A stretch of DNA of 64,000 nt. Origin: Streptomyces lanatus. GTDB lineage: Bacteria; Actinomycetota; Actinomycetes; Streptomycetales; Streptomycetaceae. The stretch covers positions 167,072-231,071 of the forward strand of contig NZ_BNBM01000017.1 of assembly GCF_014655715.1 (NCBI RefSeq), given 5' to 3'. Below the pieces are notes generated by a model, which saw nothing but the letters and a program-made list of their open reading frames with translations, had not been told where the DNA came from and did not search any database. The position numbers were made by a program, and so were the translations under genes. This document shows, piece after piece, positions 1-8,621 of the stretch (within the stretch, counting starts at the first letter, position 1; the number at the start of each line of letters is the position of its first letter).

Positions 1-234
1 CGAGCCCTCGCACCCTTGCGGACCCTGCCTGTCGCGACCGCGCGGCGGCTGGAGGAGACGTTGCGGGCGTGGCTGCTGCACCAGGGCAGGCGGGATGAGG
101 TGGCGGCGGCGCTGTTCGTGCATCCCCAGACGGTCCGGTACCGGATGTCGCAGCTGCGGGAGCTGTTTCCGGACCTCGCATCGCCAGACCGGGTCCTTGA
201 ACTGACGCTGGCGGTGGGTCTTCGGGTCGGCTGA
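1..234 (+). CDS. PucR-type transcriptional regulator, C-terminal part (truncated by window edge)
   Basis: The reading frame is already open at base 1, so only the last 77 residues are visible. They match the C-terminal helix-turn-helix of PucR/CdaR-type activators (HTH_30 family): a helix with LEETLRAWL, then a DEVAAALFVHPQTVRYR segment in which A-x-x-L-F-V-H-x-x-T-V-R-Y-R is the family signature, then a closing RVLELTLAVGLRV helix. These regulators usually have an N-terminal sensor and a GGDEF-like middle domain, which would lie outside this window. Family assignment is firm; its target is unknown. Confidence 0.8.
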   Translation, partial: RALAPLRTLPVATARRLEETLRAWLLHQGRRDEVAAALFVHPQTVRYRMSQLRELFPDLASPDRVLELTLAVGLRVG

Positions 235-420
235 CGCGTGCTTCGGCTGTCCATGACCGCGTCCGCGAGCGGTCCAGGGGCGAGGGCCGGGCCGCTCGCG
301 TCGGGGACCACCGTGGTTCCGCGAGGGCCTTGTGCCTCCCCTCCGCCAGGTCAACCGTGATGTCGGCACGGCTCAGCGCCGATTACCGATGAGGCTCTCG
401 CCTTCGGCAGGATGGTGACC

Positions 421-954
421 ATGAGCGAGATCCGCACCCCCCGCCTCCTCCTTCGCCGTTGGCATGACGACGACCTCGTGCCCATGGCGGAGATCAATAC
501 GGACCCGCAGGTCATGCGCTGGATCGACGACGGCGCGGTGCGTGATCTGGACCACACGGCCGAGGACATCGAGCGTTGGGAGGAGGAGTGGGACGAGGAG
601 GGCTTCGGCCTCTTCGCGGTCGAGCTGCTGGCCTCCGGTGAACTGGCCGGCTTCACGGGGCTGTCCGTGCCTGAGTTCCTACCGGAAGTACTGCCCGCCG
701 TGGCGATCAGCTGGCGGCTCGGCTCACAGTTCTGGGGCCAGGGATACGCGTCCGAAGCAGCCCAGGCCACGCTGGAATTCGCGCTCCAGGACCGCGGCCT
801 CGACCGCGTCATCAGCATCAACCAGATCGGTGACGACGCCTCCGAGAACATCAGCCGCAAGCTCGGCATGGTGCCGGAACAGGTGACGGCACATCCGGTG
901 TACGGCTATCCGCTGCGCGTCCACGCCATCGATCTCACCGAGTTCGAGGCATGA
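421..954 (+). CDS. GNAT family N-acetyltransferase (RimJ/RimL-like)
   Basis: This 177-residue protein has the Acetyltransf_3 layout: an N-terminal TPRLLLRRW strand (residues 5-13) and the acetyl-CoA pyrophosphate-binding loop QFWGQGYASEA (about residues 100-110, Q-x-x-G-x-G/A type), followed by an ENISRKLGM helix typical of RimJ/RimL relatives. An ATG at 412 is possible, but GGCAGG at 406-411 is correctly spaced for the ATG at 421 and overlaps too closely with the earlier one, so 421 is chosen. The substrate cannot be told from sequence: candidates are protein N-termini, antibiotics or amino acids. It stands alone between the PucR-type gene and a tRNA. Confidence 0.85.
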   Translation: MSEIRTPRLLLRRWHDDDLVPMAEINTDPQVMRWIDDGAVRDLDHTAEDIERWEEEWDEEGFGLFAVELLASGELAGFTGLSVPEFLPEVLPAVAISWRLGSQFWGQGYASEAAQATLEFALQDRGLDRVISINQIGDDASENISRKLGMVPEQVTAHPVYGYPLRVHAIDLTEFEA

Positions 955-1044
955 CCTGGCTGAGCCTTGGAAGCGGCTGCGTCACCTCCGGGCGAAAGTC
1001 GGTTCGGCCCAGCCGGATCAATGCCGTACAGTTCACCGTACCGA

Positions 1045-1118
1045 CGCGGGGTGGAGCAGCTCGGTAGCTCGCTGGGCTCATAACCCAGAGGTCGCAGGTT
1101 CAAATCCTGTCCCCGCTA
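1045..1118 (+). tRNA. tRNA-fMet (CAT), initiator
   Basis: A full cloverleaf can be drawn. Acceptor stem 1045-1051 pairs with 1111-1117, D-arm 1054-1057 with 1067-1070, anticodon stem CTGGG/CCCAG (1072-1076, 1084-1088) encloses a CTCATAA loop with anticodon CAT, and the T-arm is GCAGG/CCTGT with TTCAAAT. Three features mark the initiator rather than elongator tRNA: an unpaired first acceptor position (C1 opposite U72), three consecutive G:C pairs at the bottom of the anticodon stem, and an A:U second pair in the D-stem. The 3' CCA is not encoded. Confidence 0.97.
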
Positions 1119-1127
1119 CTCACACGT

Positions 1128-1153
1128 GAAGGCCCGGTACACACCGGGCCTTC
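1128..1153 (+). terminator. Hairpin terminator after tRNA-fMet
   Basis: A perfect 11-bp stem (GAAGGCCCGGT at 1128-1138 with its complement at 1143-1153) and a 4-base ACAC loop start 10 bases after the tRNA. There is no U-run, which is common for Streptomyces terminators. Confidence 0.8.
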
Positions 1154-1651
1154 ACTGCGTCTACGTCCGGCCGGGACCGGCTGCGACGCGGAACTGGACG
1201 CCGTGGCGTCCGGCGGCTCACCACCTCCAGTTCGAGGCGAGGACGCTGCTACAAGTGCGGCGCAGCGGTGTCTTCCTCGTGGCGCCGCGGTCGGCGTGGC
1301 GGGAGCCGGATCATGAAGCGGTCGGCGATCGATGCCATGAGCTCACCGGTCGTCGGCTGAGCCGGCAGGCGTGGGCGCCGGCTCCGAAGCTGCACGAGGC
1401 TCGGAAGTGCCGGCTGGCGGCGTGCCGTTGGCCTACGCGAAGAAGACCTGCCGCAGCCGGGCTCACCCCGCCCGACGAGCTGGGTGAGGCGGAACGCGTT
1501 CCTGCCGACGACGTTCTCGACGCCGCCACACCGGATCGCCTTGGGCATCGCGGGCCGGATTCCTGAGGGCCCGAGGTGGACGTGGAAGGCCGCTCCGCCA
1601 TCCAGATCCGGTTCTGACAGATGTGATACGGACGATCTGTCAGTGACGGTC
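1154..1651. other. Gene-free stretch next to the initiator tRNA
   Basis: About 500 bases without a convincing gene. Frames remain open on both strands (for example 1126-1566 plus and 1249-1548 minus), but none has a ribosome binding site, a recognisable domain or a plausible composition; the peptides are rich in Arg and Pro as expected for non-coding high-GC DNA. A decayed gene cannot be excluded, because the position next to a tRNA is a common integration point, but no att-like repeat of the tRNA 3' end was found within the window. Confidence 0.5.
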
Positions 1652-2350
1652 TCAGAGTGCGTCCACCGCGCTCACCTTCCAGCCCTCGTCCGTGCGCGTC
1701 ATCGTCATCCGTACCCGATTCAGGTCCAGTCGGGAGCCGGAGACCTGTGTGCTCTCGGTGACCTGGTTGACGAAGAGCAGGACCACGACCTTGTCCGGGG
1801 TGGCTGACACGACGGAGGCCGGGGCGGCGATCGTCGCCTTCACCACGCCGTGGTACTTCTTCGCCGTCGGGGCGACCACCGTCTTCGTGGTCTTGGTGTA
1901 CTCGTCGCGGAAGGTGCCCGTCAGGTGGGTGCGGGCGCGGGTGAAGTCGCGGTCCAGGTGGTGGTAGTCGTACGACAGGACGGTCGGGGCCGCTTTGCGG
2001 GCAGCCGCGACTGCCTCGGCGCGGGCCGCCTCCGTACGACGGGCGTCCCGGTACTGCCAGCCCAGCACGGCCATCGCGACCAGGCCCGCCACCAGCAGGA
2101 CGCCGAGCAGGGCCGTGGGCAGCCTTCGGTGGCGGGGTGTGCCGTGTTCCGTCGGTGTGTCGTCCTCCTCGAACGCCTCCGGCGATGGCTCCGGCGGGTC
2201 CTGCCAGCCGTTCTTCGGGGCGTCGATCAGGACCGTGCGTCCCGCGACGGTGGCTACCGGCTCCGCGTCGCGGTGGCCGCGTTCCGCGCGCTTGGCCGCC
2301 GCGCGGGCGGCTGCCGTCATCGTGCGCCGGGTGGCGGTCGTCTTCGGCAT
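1652..2350 (-). CDS. Mce-associated membrane protein (distal gene of mce operon)
   Basis: A 232-residue protein: a basic, Ala-rich cytoplasmic N-terminus, one membrane helix (LPTALLGVLLVAGLVAMAVL, roughly residues 77-96), then an extracytoplasmic domain with the SYDYHHLDRDF motif that is conserved in Mce-associated (Mas) proteins and related to the NTF2-like fold. The ATG at 2350 is preceded by GAGGAG at 2358-2363; an in-frame TTG at 2365 lacks its own site. It is the last gene of the mce operon, 24 bases after the preceding stop. In mycobacteria such proteins stabilise or assist the Mce complex; that role is inferred here. Confidence 0.8.
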   Translation of the reverse strand: MPKTTATRRTMTAAARAAAKRAERGHRDAEPVATVAGRTVLIDAPKNGWQDPPEPSPEAFEEDDTPTEHGTPRHRRLPTALLGVLLVAGLVAMAVLGWQYRDARRTEAARAEAVAAARKAAPTVLSYDYHHLDRDFTRARTHLTGTFRDEYTKTTKTVVAPTAKKYHGVVKATIAAPASVVSATPDKVVVLLFVNQVTESTQVSGSRLDLNRVRMTMTRTDEGWKVSAVDAL

Positions 2351-2374
2351 GGTCGTACTCCTCAATCGTGCTTG

Positions 2375-2851
2375 TCAGCCGACGAACTCGACGTCCGACG
2401 TCAGCCAGCGGCCGTCCCTGTGGACCAGGTCCAGCTGGAGGCGGTATGTTCGCGCCTCGCCCTGCGGCACCGCCGTGTTGGTCACCTTGCTGTCGGCCAC
2501 CACCAGGACACGGGCCGAGTTCGCGTCGGAGCGGACGATGCCCGCCTCCAGGACCTGGCCTTCGGAGACCGACTTGTTCTGGCGCACCAACTCCGTCAAC
2601 TGCTCCGTCTGCGCCGTGAACTGCTTCTTGAAGTCGCCGGTCGCGCCCGACAGGACGTTCGCGCTGTCGCGGTCGTAGTGGCGGTAGTCCAGCGACGTGA
2701 AGTTCAGGGCTGACTGTCGGGCCGCGGCCAGGATGTCCTGGCGGTGCCGGTCCGCCTCGCACTGTTCCAGGAGGCCCAGGGTGAGCCAGATCGTCAGTGC
2801 CGTGGTGACGACGGTCGCCGTCGCCAACCCCACAGGCAGGGGCTTTCTCAT
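2375..2851 (-). CDS. Mce-associated membrane protein
   Basis: A 158-residue protein with one N-terminal membrane helix (about residues 5-27) and an extracytoplasmic domain containing FTSLDYRHYDRDSANVL, the same SxDYxHxDRD signature as in the next gene, so the two are paralogous Mas-type subunits. The start chosen is ATG 2851, which overlaps the mceF-like stop as ATGA, the arrangement used through this operon. A longer form from 2881 would overlap the upstream gene by 34 bases and adds only a short polar leader. It likely sits at the membrane with the Mce proteins. Confidence 0.8.
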   Translation of the reverse strand: MRKPLPVGLATATVVTTALTIWLTLGLLEQCEADRHRQDILAAARQSALNFTSLDYRHYDRDSANVLSGATGDFKKQFTAQTEQLTELVRQNKSVSEGQVLEAGIVRSDANSARVLVVADSKVTNTAVPQGEARTYRLQLDLVHRDGRWLTSDVEFVG

Positions 2852-4125
2852 GCCATCGGGCCAACGAGTAGCCATTGCCACGACTCCTTTCCGAATACGG
2901 TTCGCTGACCGCCCGTCGAGCCGATCCGGACGGTCGTTCCGTCCGGGCCGGTGGTGGTGCCGGTCTCCGGGTCGTACGGGGCGACGTATGCCGCCCGGTT
3001 CGTGTCGCCGTAGCCGCCGGTCGCTCCTGGCGCGTTCTGCGCGCCCCGCACCGACGACTCGCTCCCGCGCGGCAGCGCGCAGCGGGCCTGCGTGTTCGCG
3101 TCGCGGGTGCTGGTGTCCGCCGGGTCGCGCCGTGTCATGCCGTAGCCCTGGGTGCAGGCCGGCGGGTCGTCGGCGTTCACCACCAGGCCGAAGTGGGTCG
3201 TGCCGTCACCGGGGATGACCGTGTAGCTGCCCGCCACCATCGCCGGGAAGGTGACCAGGGCCTGCTCCACGCCGGGGAGGCGAGCCAGGGTCACTTGGCC
3301 GCCGCTGATCAGGTTCGCCAGCAGGACCGACAGCTCGGGCTCCACCGACTTCAGCAGCGAGTTCACCTCCTGCGCCGCCGGTCGAGCATTGCCGATCAAC
3401 TTGCGCAGGTCCCCGTCGCTCTTCTTCAACTGGGCGGAGAGCAGCGCCAGATCCCGTGCGAAGGATCTGATCGACGAACCCTGGTCCGCTTGCGTCTTCA
3501 GGACCGTCCGCGAGTCCTCGATCAGCTCGATCGTCTCCGGCAGCGCCTCCGACGCCGACTCGATCAGCTCGTTTCCCGAGTCCACCAGGCGGCTCAGGTT
3601 CGGGCCGGTCCCCGCGAACGCCTTCTCCAACTCGTCCACGGTGACCCGCAGGTCTTTCCTGCCGACCGAGTTCACCAGGCGGTCCAGGCTGAGGACCAAG
3701 TCCGTCGTCGGCAGCGGTACGCGGGTGTTCCGGCGCGGGATGTCGCTGCCGTCCAGCAAGTACGGGCCTTGGGATGTGCGCGGCTGCAGGTCGACGTATT
3801 GCTCGCCCACCGCCGAGCGGTTCGCCACCACGGCGAGTGTGTTCGCGGGGATGCGGGGCGCCCCGTCCTCGATGTCCAGGGCCACGGACACACCGTCGTC
3901 GCCCGTCAGGCGCAGCGCGCCCACCTTCCCCACCGGCACCCCGCGGTACGTCACCTCGGCGCCGGAGAAGACGCCCCCGGAGTCGGGGAAGTCCGCGCGG
4001 ACCGTGTAGCCGCGGTCCAGGACGTCATCCACCAACCCGGTGTATTCGGCGCCCACGTACGACACCCCTACCGCCGTGATGGTGGCGAAGGCCAGCAGCT
4101 GGATCTTGACCGTACGGGTGATCAC
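2848..4125 (-). CDS. MCE family protein, position F
   Basis: A 425-residue MCE-domain protein. An N-terminal membrane anchor (about residues 5-25, LLAFATITAVGVSYVGAEY) precedes the MCE/MlaD domain (roughly 35-115, with the FPDSGGVFSGAEVTYRGVPV segment), then a long helical region with EKAFAGTGPNLSRLVDSGNEL-type heptads and a polar C-terminus. The start is a GTG at 4125 that overlaps the preceding stop as GTGA; no upstream alternative fits as well. By order it matches MceF of actinobacterial mce operons, one of six subunits forming a hexameric tunnel that carries hydrophobic substrates to the YrbE permeases. The cargo is not known. Confidence 0.88.
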   Translation of the reverse strand: MITRTVKIQLLAFATITAVGVSYVGAEYTGLVDDVLDRGYTVRADFPDSGGVFSGAEVTYRGVPVGKVGALRLTGDDGVSVALDIEDGAPRIPANTLAVVANRSAVGEQYVDLQPRTSQGPYLLDGSDIPRRNTRVPLPTTDLVLSLDRLVNSVGRKDLRVTVDELEKAFAGTGPNLSRLVDSGNELIESASEALPETIELIEDSRTVLKTQADQGSSIRSFARDLALLSAQLKKSDGDLRKLIGNARPAAQEVNSLLKSVEPELSVLLANLISGGQVTLARLPGVEQALVTFPAMVAGSYTVIPGDGTTHFGLVVNADDPPACTQGYGMTRRDPADTSTRDANTQARCALPRGSESSVRGAQNAPGATGGYGDTNRAAYVAPYDPETGTTTGPDGTTVRIGSTGGQRTVFGKESWQWLLVGPMA

Positions 4126-5399
4126 GGCTGGACCCCCTTCAGCATCAGCTCGGCGAGTTCGAGATCGATCCCCTCGGGCCAGTCGCCCCCGGCCGCGTAG
4201 CCGGCCGTGCACACCGGCGGGCACAGCAGGTCGTCGCCGACGGGCGGGGAGGAGGGTGACGACGGCGTGTTCGGCAGCGCCGTGGGCGTCGGTACACCCG
4301 GCACCTTCGGGAGATCCGGTACGTCCGGCAGGTCGGGGGTCTCGGGAAGCCCCGGCCCCTCCGTGTCCCCGTCTCCGTCGCCGCCGCCCGGCTTCTCCGT
4401 CAAGTTGCCGTAGATCCCGGCCAGATCCAGGTCCGCAGTGATGTGGAGGTTCACATAGTCGCCCTTGATCGCGTCCACCGCGTTGCGTGGGAACGGGTAA
4501 GTCGTCAGCAGTTCAAGGGAGTTGGGGAGATCGTCGCCCGCTTTGTTGAGCTGCCGCAGGATCGGGCCGAGCTGCTTCAGGTTGGCGACCGTGTCGTCGT
4601 GCGAGGCGTCGACCACCTTCGTGCCCGTCCTGCCGAGCTCCGACAGCGCGGTGAGCATGCGCGTCAGGTCACGCCGCTGGTCGGCCAGGACCTTGAGAGC
4701 CGGTGGCATCGTGTCGACCGCCTCGGCGATGGTCTTCTTCTCCTTGCCGAGGCGTCCGGCGAGTCGGTCCACCGCCTTCAGGGCGCGGACGATGTCCTTC
4801 TTCTGCTCGTCCAGGCCGCCCAGGAACACATTCAGCTCCCCCAGCAGGGACTTCACCCGGTTCTCGCGGCCCTGCAGCGCCTTGTTCAGCTCCACGGTGA
4901 TCGTCTTCAGCTGGGCCACCCCGCCGCCGTTGAGCAGGGCCGACAGCGCGGACAGCACCTCTTCGATCTCCGGGTTGCGGCCGCTGCGGGACAGCGGGAT
5001 CACATCGCCTTCGCCCAGTCGGCCGACCGGCGCCGTGGCCGTCGGCTTCGACAGCGCCACGTACTTCTCGCCGAGCATGCTCGTCTGGCGTAGTTCCGCT
5101 GTCGCGTTGGCCGGCAGCTTCACCGAGTCCGCGACCCGGAGGCGTACGCGCGCGTGCCAGCCGTCCAGCTCGACCTTCTCGACCGCGCCGACCGTCACGT
5201 CGTTGACCTTCACCGCCGACTGCGGCACGAGGTCGAGTACGTCTCGGAACTCGACGGTGACGTGGTACGCGTTGCCGTCCGAGGCGGCCCCGCCGGGGAG
5301 CTGGACGTCGTACCAGCCGTTGAATTCGCAGCCGGAGAGGAGCAGCGAACCGACCGCCGCCCATGCGAGCACCCCGCCCTTGCGCGCTGCCCCCCTCAT
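4122..5399 (-). CDS. MCE family lipoprotein, position E
   Basis: A 425-residue MCE protein with a lipoprotein signal peptide: the lipobox LLLSGC lies about residues 19-24, so the mature protein would be lipid-anchored at Cys. This is the hallmark of the MceE (LprK-like) position. The MCE domain follows (about 38-120, VTVGAVEKVELDG), then coiled helical segments, then an unusual Pro-rich tail with repeated PETPDLPDVPDLPKVP-like units and a CPPVC pair near the end. It starts at ATG 5399, overlapping the previous stop as ATGA. Role as a subunit of the lipid-import tunnel is inferred from family and operon. Confidence 0.9.
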   Translation of the reverse strand: MRGAARKGGVLAWAAVGSLLLSGCEFNGWYDVQLPGGAASDGNAYHVTVEFRDVLDLVPQSAVKVNDVTVGAVEKVELDGWHARVRLRVADSVKLPANATAELRQTSMLGEKYVALSKPTATAPVGRLGEGDVIPLSRSGRNPEIEEVLSALSALLNGGGVAQLKTITVELNKALQGRENRVKSLLGELNVFLGGLDEQKKDIVRALKAVDRLAGRLGKEKKTIAEAVDTMPPALKVLADQRRDLTRMLTALSELGRTGTKVVDASHDDTVANLKQLGPILRQLNKAGDDLPNSLELLTTYPFPRNAVDAIKGDYVNLHITADLDLAGIYGNLTEKPGGGDGDGDTEGPGLPETPDLPDVPDLPKVPGVPTPTALPNTPSSPSSPPVGDDLLCPPVCTAGYAAGGDWPEGIDLELAELMLKGVQP

Positions 5400-6517
5400 G
5401 CCCTCGCCCCCAGAATGCCGCCGAGCGTGCGGTCGACCGTGCCCGTGACCGCCGGGCCGCCCTGCGGCACCTCGGGCAGGGAGTCGAAGAGCTCCTTCAG
5501 GTCCCGGCAGTCGGTCTTCTCGCCCGTTGTCCGCAGGATCGAGCAGAGCAGCGACGCCGGGTCCTGCGCCTGATCGGCGTTGTTGCGGGTGTCGAGGGTG
5601 CCGGCCGACGGGTTGTAGGCGTTGTTGAGGTTCGACATGCCGGTCGGGGCCACCTCCAGCAGCTCCTCCAGCGCCGCCCGTTGGGTGACGAGCACCTTGG
5701 TCACCTTGCTCAGGCCCGCCACGTTCGAGGTCAGCGACCTCTTGTTCCGCTGAACAAAGGCCGACACGTCGCCCAGCGCCGTCCCCAGATTCTTCAGCGC
5801 GGCCGCCAAGTCCTCGCGCTCGCCCGCCAGTTGACCGGCGACCTTCGCGAGGCTGCTGTTGAACGACCGCACGCTCTTGTCGTCGGCCGCCAGCGCCGCC
5901 GTGAAGACCTGGAGGTTGCGGACCGTGCCGAACAGGTCGGTGCGGCCGTCGGACAGGGTCGTGACCGCCGCCGACAGGTCCTCGACCGTCCGGTGCAGGT
6001 TCTCGCCCTGGCCGTCGAGATTGTCCGCACTCACCCCCAGCAGCCGGGACAGGGCCCCGTCCTTGTTGGCGCCCTCGGGGCCGAGCGCCTCGGCCGTGGT
6101 GTGGAGGCTGTCGAAGATACGGTCCAGTTCGACGGGTACGGCCGTACGCGACTCGGGGATCTCGTCCCCGTCCCGCAGCACCGGACCGTCGCCCCGGTAC
6201 ACCGGCAGCAGCTGCACATAACGGTCGCTGACCACCGAGGAGTTGATGATGGCCGCCTGTGCGTCCGCCGGGACCTTCCGGCCGGCGTCGTACTCCAGCT
6301 CCACCCGCACCCGCCCGCCCTCCGGCGTGATCTCCTTGACCTCGCCGATCCGGACGCCGAGGACGCGGACGTCCGAGCCCGGGTAGATGCCGACCGTGCG
6401 CGGGAAGTACGCCGTGACGCGGACCGGCTCGGGGCGCGGCCACAGGACGTAGGCGAGCGCGACGACCAGGACAAGGGAGGTCAGCAGGGCCGTGCGCTTC
6501 TTCCAACGGCTGTTCAT
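5396..6517 (-). CDS. MCE family protein, position D
   Basis: This 373-residue protein begins with a basic stretch and one membrane helix (TALLTSLVLVVALAYVLW, about residues 9-26), followed by the MCE domain (about 32-110, with GIYPGSDVRVLGVRIGEVK) and a long alpha-helical region. It overlaps both neighbours by the ATGA arrangement, implying coupled translation. The six MCE proteins here are distinct in sequence, as expected for a hetero-hexamer rather than recent duplication. Extracytoplasmic location is expected. Confidence 0.88.
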   Translation of the reverse strand: MNSRWKKRTALLTSLVLVVALAYVLWPRPEPVRVTAYFPRTVGIYPGSDVRVLGVRIGEVKEITPEGGRVRVELEYDAGRKVPADAQAAIINSSVVSDRYVQLLPVYRGDGPVLRDGDEIPESRTAVPVELDRIFDSLHTTAEALGPEGANKDGALSRLLGVSADNLDGQGENLHRTVEDLSAAVTTLSDGRTDLFGTVRNLQVFTAALAADDKSVRSFNSSLAKVAGQLAGEREDLAAALKNLGTALGDVSAFVQRNKRSLTSNVAGLSKVTKVLVTQRAALEELLEVAPTGMSNLNNAYNPSAGTLDTRNNADQAQDPASLLCSILRTTGEKTDCRDLKELFDSLPEVPQGGPAVTGTVDRTLGGILGARA

Positions 6518-7587
6518 CGCGCCCCTCCCGTCCGCGTCCGGGGCACCACCGGAGCCGCGACCAGGTTCTGGACGTAGGAGTCGAACCAGCGGCCGTTGCC
6601 CAGGGTGTTGGTGAAGAGCCGGACATAGGGAGCCATGAGCTTGATGCTCCGGTCCAGGCTGGATTGGTTCCGTTCGAGCATGTGCACCACGCGGTCCAGG
6701 CCCTTGAGCGCGGGCCCGATCTCCTTGTCGTTGTCCTGGACCAGGCCGGAGAGCTGGATGCCGAGGGCGGCGGAGCTCTTCAGCAACCTGTGGATCGCCT
6801 CGCGCCGTCTGCTGATCTCCTTGAACAGCTTGTCGCCGTCCTTGACCAGCGTGGTGAAGTCCGACGACCGGTCGGCCAGTACGTCCGTGACGCCGTTCGC
6901 GTGAGCGAGCAGCTCGCGCAGCGCCTTGTCGCGGGAGGCCACCGTCCGGGAGATCTGCGACAGGCCCTTGATCGACGCCCGTACCTCCGAGGGGGAGTCC
7001 TCGAAGGTGGACGAGATGGTGTCCAGGGCCTTCGCCACGCGGTCGGTGTCGACCCTCTCCGTCGTGGTGGTGAGGTCGCTGAAGGCCTGTACGACGTCGT
7101 ATGCGGGGACCGTGCGCCGGAGCGGGATCTCGCTGCCCGGCTTCAACCGGCCCTTCCCCTTGGGGTGCAGGGCCATGTACTTCGCGCCCAGGATCGTCTT
7201 GACCCGGATCGACGCGCCGGTCTCCGTGCCGAAGGCGGGCTCGCCCTTGATCTTGAAGGTGACCTTGACATGGTCGCCGTCCAGGTCGACCTCCTGGACC
7301 TTGCCGACCTTGACCCCGGCGATCCGCACCTCGTCACCCGGCTTGAGACCGCCCGCCTCGGCGAAGGCGGCGCTGTACGTCTCGCCGTCGCCGATCACAG
7401 GGAGGCGGTCGGCGTTGAAGGCGGCCACCGTCAGCAGGGCGAGGACCGTGAGGCCGACCGCCCCGATGACGACGGCGTTGCGCTCACGGAAGGGGCCCAG
7501 GCGAGGGAGCCGTAGCGGCAGCCGTATGCGAGGGGGTTCCACGCGCACCTTGAACAGCGGTTTCGGGCGATTCTTCCTCCGGCTCAT
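6514..7587 (-). CDS. MCE family protein, position C
   Basis: A 357-residue MCE protein: a basic, Pro-rich cytoplasmic leader, one membrane helix (NAVVIGAVGLTVLALLTVAAF, about residues 37-57), then the MCE domain (about 65-145, with AGGLKPGDEVRIAGVKVGKV) and a helical C-terminal half. The ATG at 7587 forms ATGA with the preceding stop; another start codon at 7596 would add three residues and deepen the overlap, so 7587 is preferred. Predicted to be a tunnel subunit of the importer. Confidence 0.88.
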   Translation of the reverse strand: MSRRKNRPKPLFKVRVEPPRIRLPLRLPRLGPFRERNAVVIGAVGLTVLALLTVAAFNADRLPVIGDGETYSAAFAEAGGLKPGDEVRIAGVKVGKVQEVDLDGDHVKVTFKIKGEPAFGTETGASIRVKTILGAKYMALHPKGKGRLKPGSEIPLRRTVPAYDVVQAFSDLTTTTERVDTDRVAKALDTISSTFEDSPSEVRASIKGLSQISRTVASRDKALRELLAHANGVTDVLADRSSDFTTLVKDGDKLFKEISRRREAIHRLLKSSAALGIQLSGLVQDNDKEIGPALKGLDRVVHMLERNQSSLDRSIKLMAPYVRLFTNTLGNGRWFDSYVQNLVAAPVVPRTRTGGAR

Positions 7588-8621
7588 GCCCCGCACCTCG
7601 CCCTCGCCACATGCAGGTCGGGAGTCAGCACCTGCTTGGTCCTCGGGAGGACGATCCGGCCGTCGAAGTCACACAGGTAGAAGTTGAACCACGAGCCGTA
7701 GGACGCCGTCCCCGTCAGCTCGTTCAGCTTGTTCGGCAGCCGCTTCAGCACGCCCTCCACGGTCTTCTCGTTGTCGTTCAGCGTCCCGGTGAGGTCGGTC
7801 AGCTCGGCGATGTCGTCCTTCAGCGCCGGACGCGCGTCCTTCAGCAGGCCCGAGGTGGCCTCCGTCAGATCGCCGATGTTCGTCAGCGACTGCCCGATGG
7901 GCTTGCGGTCGGCGGACAGCCCGGAGATCACCCGGCGCAGTTGCGTCAGCAGCCCGGAGAAGCGTGCGCCCCGCTTGTCCAGCGTCCCCAGCACGGTGTT
8001 GAGGTTGTCGATCACCGAGCCGATCAGCTTGTCGCGGCCGGCCAGCGTCGAGGTGAGCGACGCCGTGTGCACGAGGAGGCTGTTCACGGTGCCGCCCTCG
8101 CCCTGGAGGGTGCGGATGATCTCGGTGGCGAGCTGGTTGACGTCGTTCGGGCTGAGCGCGGCGAACAGCGGTTTGAAGCCGTTCAGCAGGGCGTTGAGGT
8201 CCAGGGCCGGTTGCGTGCGGGAGAGCGGGATCGTCGCCCCGGGGCGCAGGTGCCTTCCGGCGCCCGCGCCCTCCGTCAGCGCCACGTACCGCTGGCCCAC
8301 CAGGTTGCGGTACCGGATGACCGCGCCCGTGCCGGTGAGCAGCGGCCGGTCCTGGCTGACCGTGAAGGTGACCTCGGCCAGCGTCCGGTCCTTGATCCGG
8401 ATGCCCTCGACCTCGCCGACCCGCACCCCGGCCACCCGGATGTCGTCGCCCTCCTCAAGGCCGGTGACGTCGCTGAAGACCGCGCGATAGCGATGCTCCG
8501 GGGTGAAGGAGATGTTCACGATGGTGGCGGCCAGAAGGGCCGTCGCCAGGACCGTCACCAGGGCGAAGAGGCTGAACCTGATCAGGGGAGCGGCGGTCTG
8601 CCGTGCGCCCGTGGTTCTCAT
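7584..8621 (-). CDS. MCE family protein, position B
   Basis: A 345-residue MCE protein with an N-terminal anchor (FSLFALVTVLATALLAATIV, about residues 16-35), the MCE domain (about 40-120, with FSDVTGLEEGDDIRVAGVRV), a helical region, and a Cys-containing C-terminus (FYLCDFDGRIVLP) typical of MceB proteins. It starts as ATGA over the stop of the upstream MCE gene. The LEEGDDIRVAGV motif is the best-conserved part of the family and makes the domain call firm; the substrate is not inferable. Confidence 0.88.
   Translation of the reverse strand: MRTTGARQTAAPLIRFSLFALVTVLATALLAATIVNISFTPEHRYRAVFSDVTGLEEGDDIRVAGVRVGEVEGIRIKDRTLAEVTFTVSQDRPLLTGTGAVIRYRNLVGQRYVALTEGAGAGRHLRPGATIPLSRTQPALDLNALLNGFKPLFAALSPNDVNQLATEIIRTLQGEGGTVNSLLVHTASLTSTLAGRDKLIGSVIDNLNTVLGTLDKRGARFSGLLTQLRRVISGLSADRKPIGQSLTNIGDLTEATSGLLKDARPALKDDIAELTDLTGTLNDNEKTVEGVLKRLPNKLNELTGTASYGSWFNFYLCDFDGRIVLPRTKQVLTPDLHVARARCGA

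Noticed and set aside
1126..1566. 146-codon plus-strand frame after the tRNA as a gene
   Set aside because: No ribosome site, begins within the terminator stem, and its composition is that of random high-GC sequence.
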